A stretch of 64,000 nucleotides of DNA from Gammaproteobacteria bacterium (GTDB lineage Bacteria; Pseudomonadota; Gammaproteobacteria; Pseudomonadales; Halieaceae). Both the position numbers and the translations under genes were made by a program. The DNA lies in NCBI GenBank assembly GCA_030427085.1, contig JAUHXH010000005.1:62001-126000 (forward strand). The letters are read 5' to 3'. A model generated the notes under the pieces. That model was not told the origin of the DNA. It saw only the letters and a program-made list of their open reading frames with translations, and made no database searches. Below, piece by piece: positions 9,554 to 20,876 of this stretch; the first letter of the stretch is position 1; the number at the start of each line of letters is the position of its first letter.

Positions 9554-9865
9554 ATGAGCAAGACCACGAAGATCGACACCAAACAGTTACGCGCCATCGG
9601 CCACAAACTGAAGCCCGTGGTAACTGTGGCCGGCAAAGGGCTCAGTGAGGGTGTATTGGCAGAGTTAAATCGCGCGCTGGATGATCACGAGCTGATCAAG
9701 GTGAAGCTGGCAGTGGGTAGTCGTGAAGCCCGCAAGGCGGTGGCCGAGGAACTGTGCGAGCGCAGCGGCGCCGAGATCGTGCAGAGTATTGGCAACATCA
9801 TTCTGGTGCTGCGACGTGCCCAGCTGCCTGACCCGCAGAAGTCCAATTTGTTGCGGCCTTTTTAG
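9554..9865 (+). CDS. yhbY: CRM-domain ribosome assembly RNA-binding protein YhbY
   Basis: A 103-residue single-domain CRM protein that associates with pre-50S particles. The conserved elements are LRAIGHKLKPVVTVAGKGLSEGVLAELNRALDDHELIKVKL with the KGL loop, EELCERSGAEIVQSIGNIILVLRR and a short C-terminal tail. It is transcribed away from rlmE, as in E. coli. In most relatives greA lies next to it; here greA is about 4 kb away, separated by an accessory insert. A TAGAAT -10 sequence is present about 40 bp before the start. Confidence 0.93.
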   Translation: MSKTTKIDTKQLRAIGHKLKPVVTVAGKGLSEGVLAELNRALDDHELIKVKLAVGSREARKAVAEELCERSGAEIVQSIGNIILVLRRAQLPDPQKSNLLRPF

Positions 9866-9942
9866 GCCCTGGATTTCAACGGGCAGCAGTGGAGGCTGAT
9901 GCTTAGTAGTGCAGCAGCAACGCGGCCCGCCGCACGATCACT

Positions 9943-10299
9943 TCAGAACCCGGCCAACGACTTGATTGCCGGGATAATGATTGCGGCCGCTATGGTCAGC
10001 AACATCCAGCTATGGAGGCGTAACACGCCTTCAATACGCTCAAACCGGCGATCAAATCGCGCATCCTGCTCCGCAAACCGGGCATCAATCCGGGCGTCCT
10101 GCTGAGCAAATCGTGTCTCGATACGGGCTTCCTGCTCGGCAAGGCGCGCATCCAGGTAATCCTTGGTCACCAGATTATCGACGTAATACCCAAAAGCTTG
10201 ACCCATCGTCTGCGCCTGCACTTCGGCCTGTGTACGCGGAACGCCCACAGCCTCCAGGCGGCGCGCGTAGTCCAGCGTATCGAATGCCAGTGAGGCCAT
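9943..10299 (-). CDS. DUF1640-like coiled-coil membrane protein with hendecad repeats
   Basis: A 118-residue protein resembling DUF1640/CCDC90-type small coiled-coil proteins. Residues 1-45 carry the FDTLDYARRLEAVGVPRTQAE segment common to that group. Residues 53-85 form three tandem 11-residue units (LAEQEARIETR, FAQQDARIDAR, FAEQDARFDRR), a typical right-handed coiled coil. Residues about 97-113 (MLLTIAAAIIIPAIKSL) are a transmembrane helix near the C-terminus. It would be anchored in the inner membrane with the coiled coil outside the bilayer. The start at 10299 is an ATG with AGGGGAG a few bases upstream. It lies in the insert between yhbY and greA. Function is unknown. Confidence 0.72.
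   Translation of the reverse strand: MASLAFDTLDYARRLEAVGVPRTQAEVQAQTMGQAFGYYVDNLVTKDYLDARLAEQEARIETRFAQQDARIDARFAEQDARFDRRFERIEGVLRLHSWMLLTIAAAIIIPAIKSLAGF
10045..10143 (-). repeat. Three tandem 33-nt coding repeats
   Basis: Three direct 33-nt units, marked by CCTGCT at 10065, 10098 and 10131 on the plus strand, encode the 11-residue coiled-coil units of the DUF1640-like protein. Period and frame match exactly, so copy number could vary without frameshifting. Confidence 0.85.
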
Positions 10300-10442
10300 G
10301 GTAACTCCCCTGAGTCTTACTGCCTAGACTGCTCCTTCGCGCGATCAATGTACACGTCAGATCCGTCCACCCGCTGCAATCCACCCTCTTCCCGCCTCCA
10401 GGCGCAGTTTGTATGATGGAGCCAGAACGTGAAGGAGTGTGT

Positions 10443-10790
10443 ATGGGCCAAGTTCTACAGTTTCCCGACAGCCGCGCCCAGGGGCTGACCTTTCTCGATC
10501 GGGAATTGCGCAAGCTACTGATCCAAAAAGGCGCCGACGAAGCACTCATCGACTTCGCCGCCAACCAGCTCACCACCATTTATGCCGAATTGTCCGAGGC
10601 GACGCCTGAACAGTACGCCGTGGAATTGCCTCCGGGCCTGACGCCCGAACAGTGCGAAGCACTCGACCAAGCCGTAGGCACCGCCCTGGCGCAGGTACAC
10701 CAGGACCAGCATAGTTTGCTGGTGCGTCTCATGGCCCGGCTCGTGTTAACCGAGTTGCGGCTTTTTCAGTACGAGCGGACTGACGGTTAG
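10443..10790 (+). CDS. Conserved hypothetical protein (115 aa)
   Basis: No function recognised. The chosen ATG at 10443 has a strong AAGGAG site (10432-10437); the frame is open 10 codons further but without a ribosome site. The product begins MGQVLQFPDSRAQG and is predominantly helical. Residues about 16-45 are amphipathic (FLDRELRKLLIQKGADEALI), the middle is acidic and glutamate-rich, and the C-terminal helix (SLLVRLMARLVLTELRLFQYE) is amphipathic. No signal peptide or transmembrane segment is visible. Convergent with the TonB receptor downstream. I have an impression of similar short proteins in marine gammaproteobacteria, but cannot confirm it. Confidence 0.7.
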   Translation: MGQVLQFPDSRAQGLTFLDRELRKLLIQKGADEALIDFAANQLTTIYAELSEATPEQYAVELPPGLTPEQCEALDQAVGTALAQVHQDQHSLLVRLMARLVLTELRLFQYERTDG

Positions 10791-10834
10791 TAGTGTGGCT
10801 GCCGGGGGAAGCGATAGCCGCCGCTAGTAGAGAA

Positions 10835-10852
10835 GGCCGTGCTGGCACGGCC
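10835..10852. terminator. Hairpin between convergent genes
   Basis: A perfect 8-bp inverted repeat (GGCCGTGC/GCACGGCC, 2-nt separation) lies in the 90-bp gap between two convergent genes. It probably stops transcription or protects 3' ends, but there is no T-run on either side, so it is a weak intrinsic terminator at best. Confidence 0.45.
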
Positions 10853-10880
10853 CTATCAGATATAGCAACGGTAGGCAGGT

Positions 10881-12971
10881 TTAAAAGCGATAAGCCACAG
10901 TACCCTTGAAGTTCCGCCCGGGTTCGTAATCGGTGAGTTGCAACTCACCGAAACGCGGGTGGAAGGACACGCCGGTCCGCGAGGACTGGGACGCATAATA
11001 CTCATCAAACAGGTTATCCACCCCCAGCGTCAGCTCCAGGCCTGGCAGGGCCGCGGGCAGCCAGCGCGCGGAAATGTTGTTGACGGTGTAACCGTCTTTG
11101 GCGTTATCCAGCGTTGCCCCATCCAGGTTCAGGCCCGCGGGCACATCGTCCACCCACAACAGGTCCCAGTGCAGGAACAGGTTCAGGCCGTCGAATTCGT
11201 AGTCCACGTTCAGGCTAACGGTATCGCCCTGTTCGCGGTCCAGCCGAGCGCCTTCCAGCGCGGCATATTCGCCAAAGGCAGACAGCTCGCTGTCGGACAC
11301 TGAGTAAGTCAGCAAGGTGGTCAGGCCGCCAAGATCATAGCCCAGGTAGGCTTCTACACCCTGAATATTCATATCGCCCACATTGTCCTTCCAGTAGCGG
11401 GCGCCCGTGTCGGCTGGCGCCGGGGCATATTCATAGATGTAGCTGTCGATATCGGTGTCGAACAGGGTAAAACCGGCGGAGAATCGATCAGCACCCAGTG
11501 CCGCGGTTTCGTACGCCAGGGAGAATTCCGAGTTGTAGCCGCCCTGCGAATCAATACCGGGATTGGAGACATCGCGGATGCCGGCACCAATAAACACCTC
11601 GGCAATTTCCGGGCCCTGGAATAGACCCGTGGTGCTCAGCTTCACCAGCAAGGCGTCGGTAATCGCCCACTCGCCCGCCAGGCCACCTGTCACTTCACTG
11701 TAGCTGTCGTCCACCACATGGGAGTCGATGTCATAGCTGTTGTATCGCACACCGGGGATCAGCGCCAAGCCGTGACCGAACTCGATACGGTCTTCAATAT
11801 AGAGCGCGCGATTACTCGCCTCTTCCTCGGACGCCACCTGTCCGTCGGGGCGGTACTCGGTGTCGTAGTTAATCAACTCAGCGCCATAGGTCAGGCGGTG
11901 AACGACGCCATCGCCCAGGGTGGTTGTGCCTAACAGGTCCACACCACTATTGCGCGCGCGCCCTTCCACATGAGCAGGATCGGTCGGCCAGATGGCATTA
12001 ATGGCAGTTTCGTCGCGCGCCAGCGTACTTTCGTTGCCGTAGAGCGTGGCGTCGAGGCTGGAATTGTCACCCCACTCCAGGCTGTATTTCAGCGTGACCG
12101 TGTCCCGGGTAAATTCGGTGGGGAAGGTCAGTGGCAAGCCGAGGGAGTCGCCGATGGAGATGTCGGTAGCCAGCCCCATATCCGGGCGATAGCTGTAGTC
12201 ACCTTCATCGATGTAGCTTTCGTAGGCGAGTTGCAGGCGCTGACCCTGGGCGAAGTTCCAGCCCAGTTTGAGCAGGGCGTTTTTCAATTCCCCTTCCTGG
12301 CCTTTCACTTCGCCATCTGTTCCGGGGATTTTATTGCCGTCGATGTCCTGAATCTCGCCACCACCAACGCGGAAGTTATTGCGATCCAGATAATGGTAGT
12401 AACCGAGCACATCAACACTGTCGGTAAGCTGGCCATAACCTGTGGCCGTGTAGCCACTGGAATCGTTGTCCGCCAGCGTCCCGGTAATGCGGGCACCGAA
12501 CTGCTGGTTTTTCGTCAGCAGATCACTCGCCTGTCGGGTTTCGAAACGCACCGTACCGCCCAGGCCGCCGTCGATGACGGAGTTGGTGCCCACCGCCGTA
12601 TCCACAGAGCGCAGGATGTCAGTGTGAATCTGCAGATTACCCATGTGGTGGTACATGTAGGTGTTTTGGTTGGCGCCGTCGATGCTAACCCGCAAGTTGC
12701 GGTCACCAAGGCTGCGAATGGTGATGCGCTGGTTGAGCGAGTGAGAGCCCCCGACATCCACGCCAGGCAGCGTGCGCAGCAGGTCACTGACATGGTCGGC
12801 CTGGCGTATCGCAATAGCCTCGTCTGATAGCACCGAGCTGGAGCTCACCTCGGTACCCCATACAAACACTTCTTCGAGCTTCGAATCGTCCTGTTGGGCC
12901 CAGGCTGGTATCGCCGCCGCAAGCGCGGCCGGCAGCGCGGCAAGCCGCAGTGTTTTGCTTTTGTTGTTCAT
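10881..12971 (-). CDS. TonB-dependent outer-membrane receptor, haem/siderophore type
   Basis: A 696-residue outer-membrane importer. It has a signal peptide (residues 1-25, ending AAAIPAWA), a TonB-box-like segment (EEVFVWGTEV), a plug domain (VSDLLRTLPGVDVGG, TIRSLGDRNLRVSIDG, GLGGTVRFETR) and a beta-barrel ending in F (GTVAYRF). The FQGPEIAEVF and SNPGIDSQ segments resemble the FRAP/NPNL region of haem receptors, but no diagnostic His is certain. ATG at 12971 with AGGG nine bases upstream is preferred over ATG 12980 or TTG 12989. A Fur-box-like site lies upstream at 13121-13143, suggesting iron repression. Substrate is not determined. Confidence 0.85.
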   Translation of the reverse strand: MNNKSKTLRLAALPAALAAAIPAWAQQDDSKLEEVFVWGTEVSSSSVLSDEAIAIRQADHVSDLLRTLPGVDVGGSHSLNQRITIRSLGDRNLRVSIDGANQNTYMYHHMGNLQIHTDILRSVDTAVGTNSVIDGGLGGTVRFETRQASDLLTKNQQFGARITGTLADNDSSGYTATGYGQLTDSVDVLGYYHYLDRNNFRVGGGEIQDIDGNKIPGTDGEVKGQEGELKNALLKLGWNFAQGQRLQLAYESYIDEGDYSYRPDMGLATDISIGDSLGLPLTFPTEFTRDTVTLKYSLEWGDNSSLDATLYGNESTLARDETAINAIWPTDPAHVEGRARNSGVDLLGTTTLGDGVVHRLTYGAELINYDTEYRPDGQVASEEEASNRALYIEDRIEFGHGLALIPGVRYNSYDIDSHVVDDSYSEVTGGLAGEWAITDALLVKLSTTGLFQGPEIAEVFIGAGIRDVSNPGIDSQGGYNSEFSLAYETAALGADRFSAGFTLFDTDIDSYIYEYAPAPADTGARYWKDNVGDMNIQGVEAYLGYDLGGLTTLLTYSVSDSELSAFGEYAALEGARLDREQGDTVSLNVDYEFDGLNLFLHWDLLWVDDVPAGLNLDGATLDNAKDGYTVNNISARWLPAALPGLELTLGVDNLFDEYYASQSSRTGVSFHPRFGELQLTDYEPGRNFKGTVAYRF

Positions 12972-13120
12972 CGTATGCATCCCTGTCAATTGACTGAATC
13001 GATTTAATTGTGGATGCGTATGCTATTGATAGCTATTCGCATTTACAAGTGAATTATTCGCACACTCGTCGCGTAAGCTCAGCCTGCAGGGACAGTAGGG
13101 GGAAATATTCTATTTACAAA

Positions 13121-13143
13121 TGATTTTAATTCTCATTATCATC
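13121..13143 (-). promoter_or_regulatory. Candidate Fur box
   Basis: Read on the minus strand, this A/T-rich stretch begins GATGATAATGAGAATT and continues AAAATCA. The GATAATGAGAAT part matches two of the three NAT hexamers of the Fur consensus. It lies between the TonB receptor and the divergent interrupted gene, so it could control both. It is about 150 bp from the receptor start; a second, weaker A/T palindrome near 13020-13045 is closer. Confidence 0.55.
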
Positions 13144-13173
13144 GGGACACTTCACCCAAACGCGACGACAATC

Positions 13174-13611
13174 ATGCATAAATTTCGCTTTCTCTGTAGC
13201 AACCACCGCCGCTGGCTCAGCGACAACCCCGACGCCGCCCTCAGCACCTAGCACAACGCCCATCAACGCTGCCTCGACCTGTGTGAAGACGGCGCCCTGA
13301 CCCACGCCACCAATCAGGCTGGCACCGCCTTTGAAACCGCAGGGATGTTGCTGGATGTAAATCCCGGTGCCACGGAAATTACGCGCTTCGCAGATTCCGC
13401 TGCCCTGCTCCACGGCCTGCTCCTGCGGCTGGGTGAAGAGCACATGGCCAGAGGCACAGTGGATGCAGCAGTCGGAGAGCTGGAGCAATTGCTGGTCGCC
13501 AACGTGGAACGGCCCGCGGTGCTGGCGGCCTGCCGGCAACTACTGGCCGTGGGCGGCAGCCCGGAGGCTGCGTTCTTTCAACGGGAGGACAGCCGGCCCG
13601 TACTGCACTAG
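13174..13611 (+). pseudogene. Small hypothetical gene interrupted by an in-frame TAG
   Basis: From ATG at 13174 the frame reads MHKFRFLCSNHRRWLSDNPD and continues to residue 25, then TAG at 13249-13251. The same frame stays open for another 119 codons to the stop at 13611. The downstream part (HNAHQRCLDLCEDGAL, then a helical region with LLHGLLLRLGEEHMARG and AVLAACRQLLAVGG) is clearly protein-like. One base change would restore a roughly 145-residue protein. A shorter product could start at ATG 13345. It looks like a recent nonsense mutation or a sequencing error. It is divergent from the TonB receptor beside the Fur box, so it may have been iron-regulated. Function is unknown. Confidence 0.65.
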
Positions 13612-13643
13612 GGGCCAATCACCTCAACAGGGGAGGACAGGGA

Positions 13644-13877
13644 ATGGGCAGCGCACTCAACAAGGATCAAGGCCTGGAGTCGGTGCAACTGGAACTGCCG
13701 CTTGAGGTACTGCGCAGGCTATTGCACGACGGCGCACTGGTGGCCAGCGAATACCGCTGCCTCAACGCGCGATCATCACGCGCCGGTTGGCTCGCCCTGA
13801 AACAGTGTTTGATGGATTCGGCGGTCCCTGGGGCTTCCGCGGGACCGCCAACGATCAGAGGTGGGAAACTTCGCTGA
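13644..13877 (+). CDS. Small hypothetical protein (77 aa), overlaps greA 3' end
   Basis: The ATG at 13644 follows an AGGACAGGGA stretch that could serve as ribosome site. The core [35 protein letters not shown] resembles short proteobacterial proteins with an LPL-LL-G-L-ADxRCLD pattern, some of which end in a Cys pair that is absent here. It follows the interrupted gene by 32 bp. The last 23 bp overlap the convergent greA, and the final residues ([11 protein letters not shown]) look like read-through rather than protein, so the natural C-terminus may have been lost. Function is unknown. Confidence 0.45.
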   Translation: MGSALNKDQGLESVQLELPLEVLRRLLHDGALVASEYRCLNARSSRAGWLALKQCLMDSAVPGASAGPPTIRGGKLR

Positions 13878-14327
13878 TCTCGTATTCCACGTCGCCACCG
13901 GGCGCGCGCACCACGACCACATCGCCCTCTTCCTTGCCGATCAGGGCACGAGCGATGGGGGAAGAAACGGAGATCAGGTTGTTTTTAACGTCCGCTTCGT
14001 CATCACCCACAATTTTGTAGGTAACGGTGTCGTCGGTTTCGATGTTGATCAATTCGATAGTGGTACCAAAGATCACCTTGCCGGCGTGGGGGATGGCCGC
14101 TACATCGATGACCTGAGCGGCGGCAAGCTTGCTCTCGATCTCCATAATGCGACCTTCAGCAAAGCTCTGCTGCTCACGAGCTGCGTGGTATTCGGCATTC
14201 TCTTTCAGGTCGCCGTGCTCACGGGCCTCGGCGATGGCGGTGGTAATACGTGGGCGCTCCACCTTTTTCAGATGCTCCAGTTCCTCTCGCAGGGCGGCCT
14301 CCCCCGCCACTGTCATCGGTACCTTGT

Positions 14328-14331
<4 letters not shown>
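13855..14331 (-). CDS. greA: Transcription elongation factor GreA
   Basis: Binds the RNA polymerase secondary channel and stimulates cleavage of backtracked transcripts. Its 158 residues are the standard length. The N-terminal coiled coil ([26 protein letters not shown]) carries the tip [15 protein letters not shown] with the catalytic Asp and Glu. The C-terminal FKBP-like domain contains [18 protein letters not shown] and ends in VEYEISEV. Its ATG overlaps the carB stop by 4 bp, so it is translationally coupled to carB. The carA-carB-greA order is typical of pseudomonad-like gammaproteobacteria. Confidence 0.97.
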
Positions 14332-17549
<3,218 letters not shown>

Positions 17550-17555
17550 GCTCTC

Positions 17556-18695
17556 TTACTTCCCCGCGCGCTGTTCAATCAGATCGATAAAGTGGTCAAA
17601 CAAGGGCGCCGCATCGTGCGGGCCGGGGCTGGCCTCAGGGTGACCCTGGAAGCTGAACGCCGCCTTGTCGGTGCGGTGAATACCCTGCAGGGAGCCGTCA
17701 AACAGCGACTTGTGGGTAATCCGCAGGTTGTCCGGCAGGTTCGTTTCATCCACTGCGAAACCGTGGTTCTGGCTGGTGATCAGTACCGTGCCATCGTCCA
17801 GGTTCTGCACCGGGTGGTTGGCGCCGTGGTGGCCGAACTTCATCTTCACCGTGTTGGCGCCGCTGGCCAGGCCGAGCAACTGGTGGCCCAGGCAGATACC
17901 AAATACCGGGATATCGGTTTCCAGCAGTTCGCGGATGGCGGTGATGGCGTAGTCGCAGGGCTCCGGATCGCCGGGGCCATTGGACAGGAACACACCATCG
18001 GGATTCATCGCCAGCACTTCGCTGGCCGGTGTTTGTGCCGGCACCACTGTCAGGCGGCAGCCGCGATCCACCAGCATGCGCAGGATGTTGCGCTTTACAC
18101 CGTAGTCGTAGGCCACCACGTGGTAGGGCAGCTCTTCCTCACTGTGATCGAGATGGCCCGCATCCCAGATCCAGCTGCCCTGCTGCCAGTTGTAAGTGGT
18201 GTCAGTGGTGACTTCCTTCGCCAGGTCCATACCTTTCAGGCCGGCAAATCCGCGCGCGGCCGCCAGGGCCTCGGCTTCGTTGATATGGTCGCCCGCCACG
18301 ATGCAGCCGTTCTGGGCGCCTTTTTCGCGCAGGATGCGCGTCAGGCGGCGGGTGTCGATGTCGGCGATGGCAACGATGTTGTGCCGCTGCAGGTAGTCCT
18401 GCAGGGACTCTTCGTTGCGATAGTTACTGGCCAGCAGCGGCAGATCGCGAATCACCAGTCCGGCGGCATGCACCGCGCTGGACTCCTCGTCCTCACTGTT
18501 GCAACCGGTGTTGCCGATGTGGGGATAGGTCAGGGTGACGATCTGGCGCGCGTAGGAAGGATCGGTAAGGATTTCCTGATAGCCGGTCATGGCGGTATTG
18601 AACACCACCTCGCCGACCGAGGTGCCAGTGGCACCAATCGCAACACCTTTGAAAATACTGCCGTCTTCAAGGGCTAACAGGGCTGGACTGGTCAA
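17556..18695 (-). CDS. carA: Carbamoyl-phosphate synthase small (glutaminase) subunit
   Basis: Hydrolyses glutamine and channels ammonia to CarB. About 379 residues, normal length. The class I glutamine amidotransferase triad region is visible: [13 protein letters not shown] with the nucleophile Cys, then [12 protein letters not shown] with His and Glu. The N-terminal domain begins [19 protein letters not shown] at 18695 is preferred because GGAGG sits five bases before it; the GTG at 18701 overlaps that ribosome site. The leader upstream contains a strong hairpin with flanking A and T tracts at 18754-18789, suggesting attenuation. The usual dapB neighbour is absent. Confidence 0.96.
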   Translation of the reverse strand: MTSPALLALEDGSIFKGVAIGATGTSVGEVVFNTAMTGYQEILTDPSYARQIVTLTYPHIGNTGCNSEDEESSAVHAAGLVIRDLPLLASNYRNEESLQDYLQRHNIVAIADIDTRRLTRILREKGAQNGCIVAGDHINEAEALAAARGFAGLKGMDLAKEVTTDTTYNWQQGSWIWDAGHLDHSEEELPYHVVAYDYGVKRNILRMLVDRGCRLTVVPAQTPASEVLAMNPDGVFLSNGPGDPEPCDYAITAIRELLETDIPVFGICLGHQLLGLASGANTVKMKFGHHGANHPVQNLDDGTVLITSQNHGFAVDETNLPDNLRITHKSLFDGSLQGIHRTDKAAFSFQGHPEASPGPHDAAPLFDHFIDLIEQRAGK

Positions 18696-18753
18696 GCACA
18701 CCTCCGTAAATATGCTGTCTATCTGCTACTGTGCCGCTGCTGCGCGCGCTCGC

Positions 18754-18789
18754 AAAAAAGCGAGACAAGTTGAACTCATCTCGCTTTTT
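18754..18789 (-). terminator. Hairpin with T-run in the carAB leader, candidate attenuator
   Basis: On the minus strand AAAAAGCGAGA, a 13-nt loop and TCTCGCTTTTTT form a near-perfect terminator about 60 bp before the carA start, in the direction of carAB transcription. No minus-strand gene lies just upstream that would need terminating, because the next gene (tetR) is on the plus strand. This is therefore the expected shape of a pyrimidine- or arginine-responsive attenuator. It is symmetrical enough to work on the plus strand too. Confidence 0.6.
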
Positions 18790-19034
18790 GGCATGGTTTT
18801 CGGCACTTTTTCTGGCTCATTCCGGGCAATTTCGCGCATTTGAACACGCAAGCCCGGGCTGGCGGACAATACACCCGAACGCTGCGCACGGGTGCTTGAA
18901 ATCTGGCCGGCAAGTTTAGGGGATAGTGGCCCGACTGTCTAGCTGAAACGCCGGCACAAGTGCTCTCTCCGAAGGTCGTAAAGTGAGCACCAGCCCACCG
19001 CCGGGTAAGCGTGTAGCCACCCCGGGAAACAAAT
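18790..19034. other. Rest of the 406-bp carA-tetR gap, no gene seen
   Basis: The carA-tetR gap (18696-19101) also holds the attenuator-like hairpin and the tetR promoter, listed separately. In this part I see no convincing coding frame or RNA gene. It must contain the carAB promoter, but no unambiguous -35/-10 pair stands out. Confidence 0.5.
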
Positions 19035-19069
19035 AAAGCACTTGCTTTAGTTTTTGCTTTACCTATGAT
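19035..19069 (+). promoter_or_regulatory. tetR promoter with overlapping palindromic operator
   Basis: TTGCTT (19042-19047) and TATGAT (19064-19069) are spaced 16 bp. The -35 overlaps the palindrome AAAGCA-CT-TGCTTT (19035-19048), and a third TGCTTT half-site follows at 19055-19060. This is the usual layout for a self-repressing TetR regulator, so it probably controls the tetR-ACAD-ACAD transcript. Confidence 0.6.
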
Positions 19070-19101
19070 GGTCAGTCCGTACCAATACTGGAACCAGCGC
19101 C

Positions 19102-19755
19102 ATGGGAGAATCGGCTCCCCGCAAAAGCCCCGCGGATACCCGCCAGCGGCTGCTGCTGACCGCCCTCAGCCTGTATGCGGAGAACGGCATTCACGCCGTG
19201 TCCCTACGCAGCATCGCCACTGAATCCGGCTCGCGGAATTCGGCGGCCATGCACTACCACTTCGGCAATCGCGAGGGGGTGTTTCGCGCTTTGCTGGAAA
19301 TGATCACTGCCGAATTGAACACTTATGCCCGTGAATTGAAGGGCGACAAAATACGCTCACTTCGCCAGGGTGTGGAGCGCTCGGTGGCGCCGATCTTCAT
19401 GCTCGCCCAGCGCCGCGAGTGGGGTCGCGACGCCATCCGCTTCATGTCGCAATTGCTGATGGAGAGTGACCCCACCATTTCGACCCTGTCGCAGCCCTAC
19501 TTTCAGGTCTACAACGAAAATGCCGATGCCGGCCTTGCCAGCGTACTGCCCCATCTGGACGACGCCACTCGCCGACTACGGATGAAATTCATGGCGGTGA
19601 ATATTTTTCACGGTATCGCCGAGGTCAACCTGCTGGCCAACACGCCGCTGGGTGACCAAAGCGGAATCGCCCCCGAAGATTTCCAACGCCAACTGGTGGA
19701 TTACCTGCTCGGCGGCCTCACCGCCGAGTGTTTTCAAGAGGATGTGAAAAAATGA
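19102..19755 (+). CDS. TetR/AcrR family transcriptional regulator
   Basis: A 217-residue DNA-binding repressor. The N-terminal helix-turn-helix (about residues 13-58) contains RQRLLLTALSLYAENG, AVSLRSIATESG and the end motif AMHYHFGNREGVFRALL. The C-terminal ligand-binding part has the RREWGRDAIRFMSQLLMES segment seen in several acyl-CoA-related TetR proteins. Its stop overlaps the start of the first acyl-CoA dehydrogenase (ATGA), so regulator and enzymes are one operon. A palindrome over its -35 suggests autorepression, most simply relieved by an acyl-CoA or fatty-acid ligand; that is inference. Confidence 0.9.
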   Translation: MGESAPRKSPADTRQRLLLTALSLYAENGIHAVSLRSIATESGSRNSAAMHYHFGNREGVFRALLEMITAELNTYARELKGDKIRSLRQGVERSVAPIFMLAQRREWGRDAIRFMSQLLMESDPTISTLSQPYFQVYNENADAGLASVLPHLDDATRRLRMKFMAVNIFHGIAEVNLLANTPLGDQSGIAPEDFQRQLVDYLLGGLTAECFQEDVKK

Positions 19756-20861
19756 GTGAATCGACCGCCTTGTTCGACCTCACCCTGAGTGACGAACAGC
19801 GCATGAACCAGGACACCATGCGTCGCTTTGCCAGCGCCGAGTTGCGCGAACAGGCCCGGGAAGCCGACGAAGCGGGCGCCATGCCCGGTGACTTCTGCCA
19901 GCGCAGTATGGAACTGGGGCTTGCCCTGATGCCCATTCCGGAAGCCTTGGGGGGCGCCGGAGTACCGCGCTCACCGGTGAGCAACGTACTCAATGCCGAA
20001 GACCTGGCCCACGGTGATATGGGCCTGGCGCTGGCGGCGCTGACGCCACTGGCGGTGGTGAACACGATTCTCGACTACGGCACCGAAGCGCAACAGGAAG
20101 CCCTGTTGCCGCGGTTTTGTGGCGAGGAATTCTACCCGGCGACCATTGCCTTCAAGGAGCCCCGAGCCACATTCAACCCGGGAAAACTGGAAACCACCGC
20201 TCGCCGCGAAGGCGATGGCTTCGTGCTGAACGGTCGCAAAACCCTCGTGCCGCTGGGCGTAGAAGCACAGCTACTGCTGGTGATTGCCGAGTTGGAAGGT
20301 GAAGGGCCGGCCGCCTTCATCGTCGAGGGAGAAGTGGCGGGGCTGGAGCGCAGCGCGAGCCGCAATATGGGCCTGCGTACCGTGCAAGTGGCTGACCTCA
20401 GTTTCGATAACGTCGCTCTGCCCGCCTCCGCCTTGTTGGGCGACGGCACCATCAACCTGCAACGCTTCATTGACCTCTCCCGCCTCGGCCTGTGTGCCCT
20501 GGGCGTGGGCGTAAGCCGTGCCGTGCTGGAATACGTGACCGAGTACGTCAACGAACGCGAAGCCTTCGGCGAGCCGATCAGCCACCGCCAGTCGGTGGCC
20601 TTTATGGTTGCCGACATCGCCATCGAACTGGATGCCATGCGCCTGATGGTCTGGCAGGCAGCATCGCGTGCCGAACGCGGCGAAGATTTCCACAAAGACG
20701 CGGTGATGGCACAGCGTTTCTGTGCCGACAAGGCCATGGAAATCGGCACCAACGGTGTGCAATTGCTGGGCGGCCACGGCTTCTGTCGCGAGCACCCGGT
20801 AGAGATGTGGTATCGCAACTTGCGCGCCATCGCCATTCTCGATGGCGTGGCAACGGTATAA
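19752..20861 (+). CDS. Acyl-CoA dehydrogenase family protein, catalytic Glu position is Asp
   Basis: FAD-dependent dehydrogenase-like protein of 369 residues, slightly short for the family. The ATG at 19752 overlaps the tetR stop. The ACAD fold is recognisable: N-terminal helical domain, ALGGAGVPRSPVSNVLNAEDLAHGDMG, a middle beta domain with FVLNGRKTLVPLG, and a C-terminal domain with LSRLGLCALGVGVSRAVLEY and GTNGVQLLGGHGF. The C-terminus ends RAIAILDGVATV; in active homologues this position reads EGT with a catalytic Glu, here Asp followed by Gly-Val. It may be the non-catalytic partner of the next ACAD, or use Asp. Substrate is not known. Confidence 0.88.
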   Translation: MSESTALFDLTLSDEQRMNQDTMRRFASAELREQAREADEAGAMPGDFCQRSMELGLALMPIPEALGGAGVPRSPVSNVLNAEDLAHGDMGLALAALTPLAVVNTILDYGTEAQQEALLPRFCGEEFYPATIAFKEPRATFNPGKLETTARREGDGFVLNGRKTLVPLGVEAQLLLVIAELEGEGPAAFIVEGEVAGLERSASRNMGLRTVQVADLSFDNVALPASALLGDGTINLQRFIDLSRLGLCALGVGVSRAVLEYVTEYVNEREAFGEPISHRQSVAFMVADIAIELDAMRLMVWQAASRAERGEDFHKDAVMAQRFCADKAMEIGTNGVQLLGGHGFCREHPVEMWYRNLRAIAILDGVATV

Positions 20862-20876
20862 AGGGGGAGGCAGAAA

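Noticed and set aside
10045-10143. 33-nt spaced repeats as a CRISPR array
   Set aside because: The repeats are contiguous, in frame and coding, with no unique spacers.
11970-12827. Plus-strand frame antisense to the TonB receptor
   Set aside because: The receptor on the minus strand has a signal peptide, plug and C-terminal Phe. The antisense product has none of these.
13249-13251. In-frame TAG read as pyrrolysine
   Set aside because: No pyl genes are visible and pyrrolysine is not expected in this type of organism. Mutation or sequencing error is more likely.
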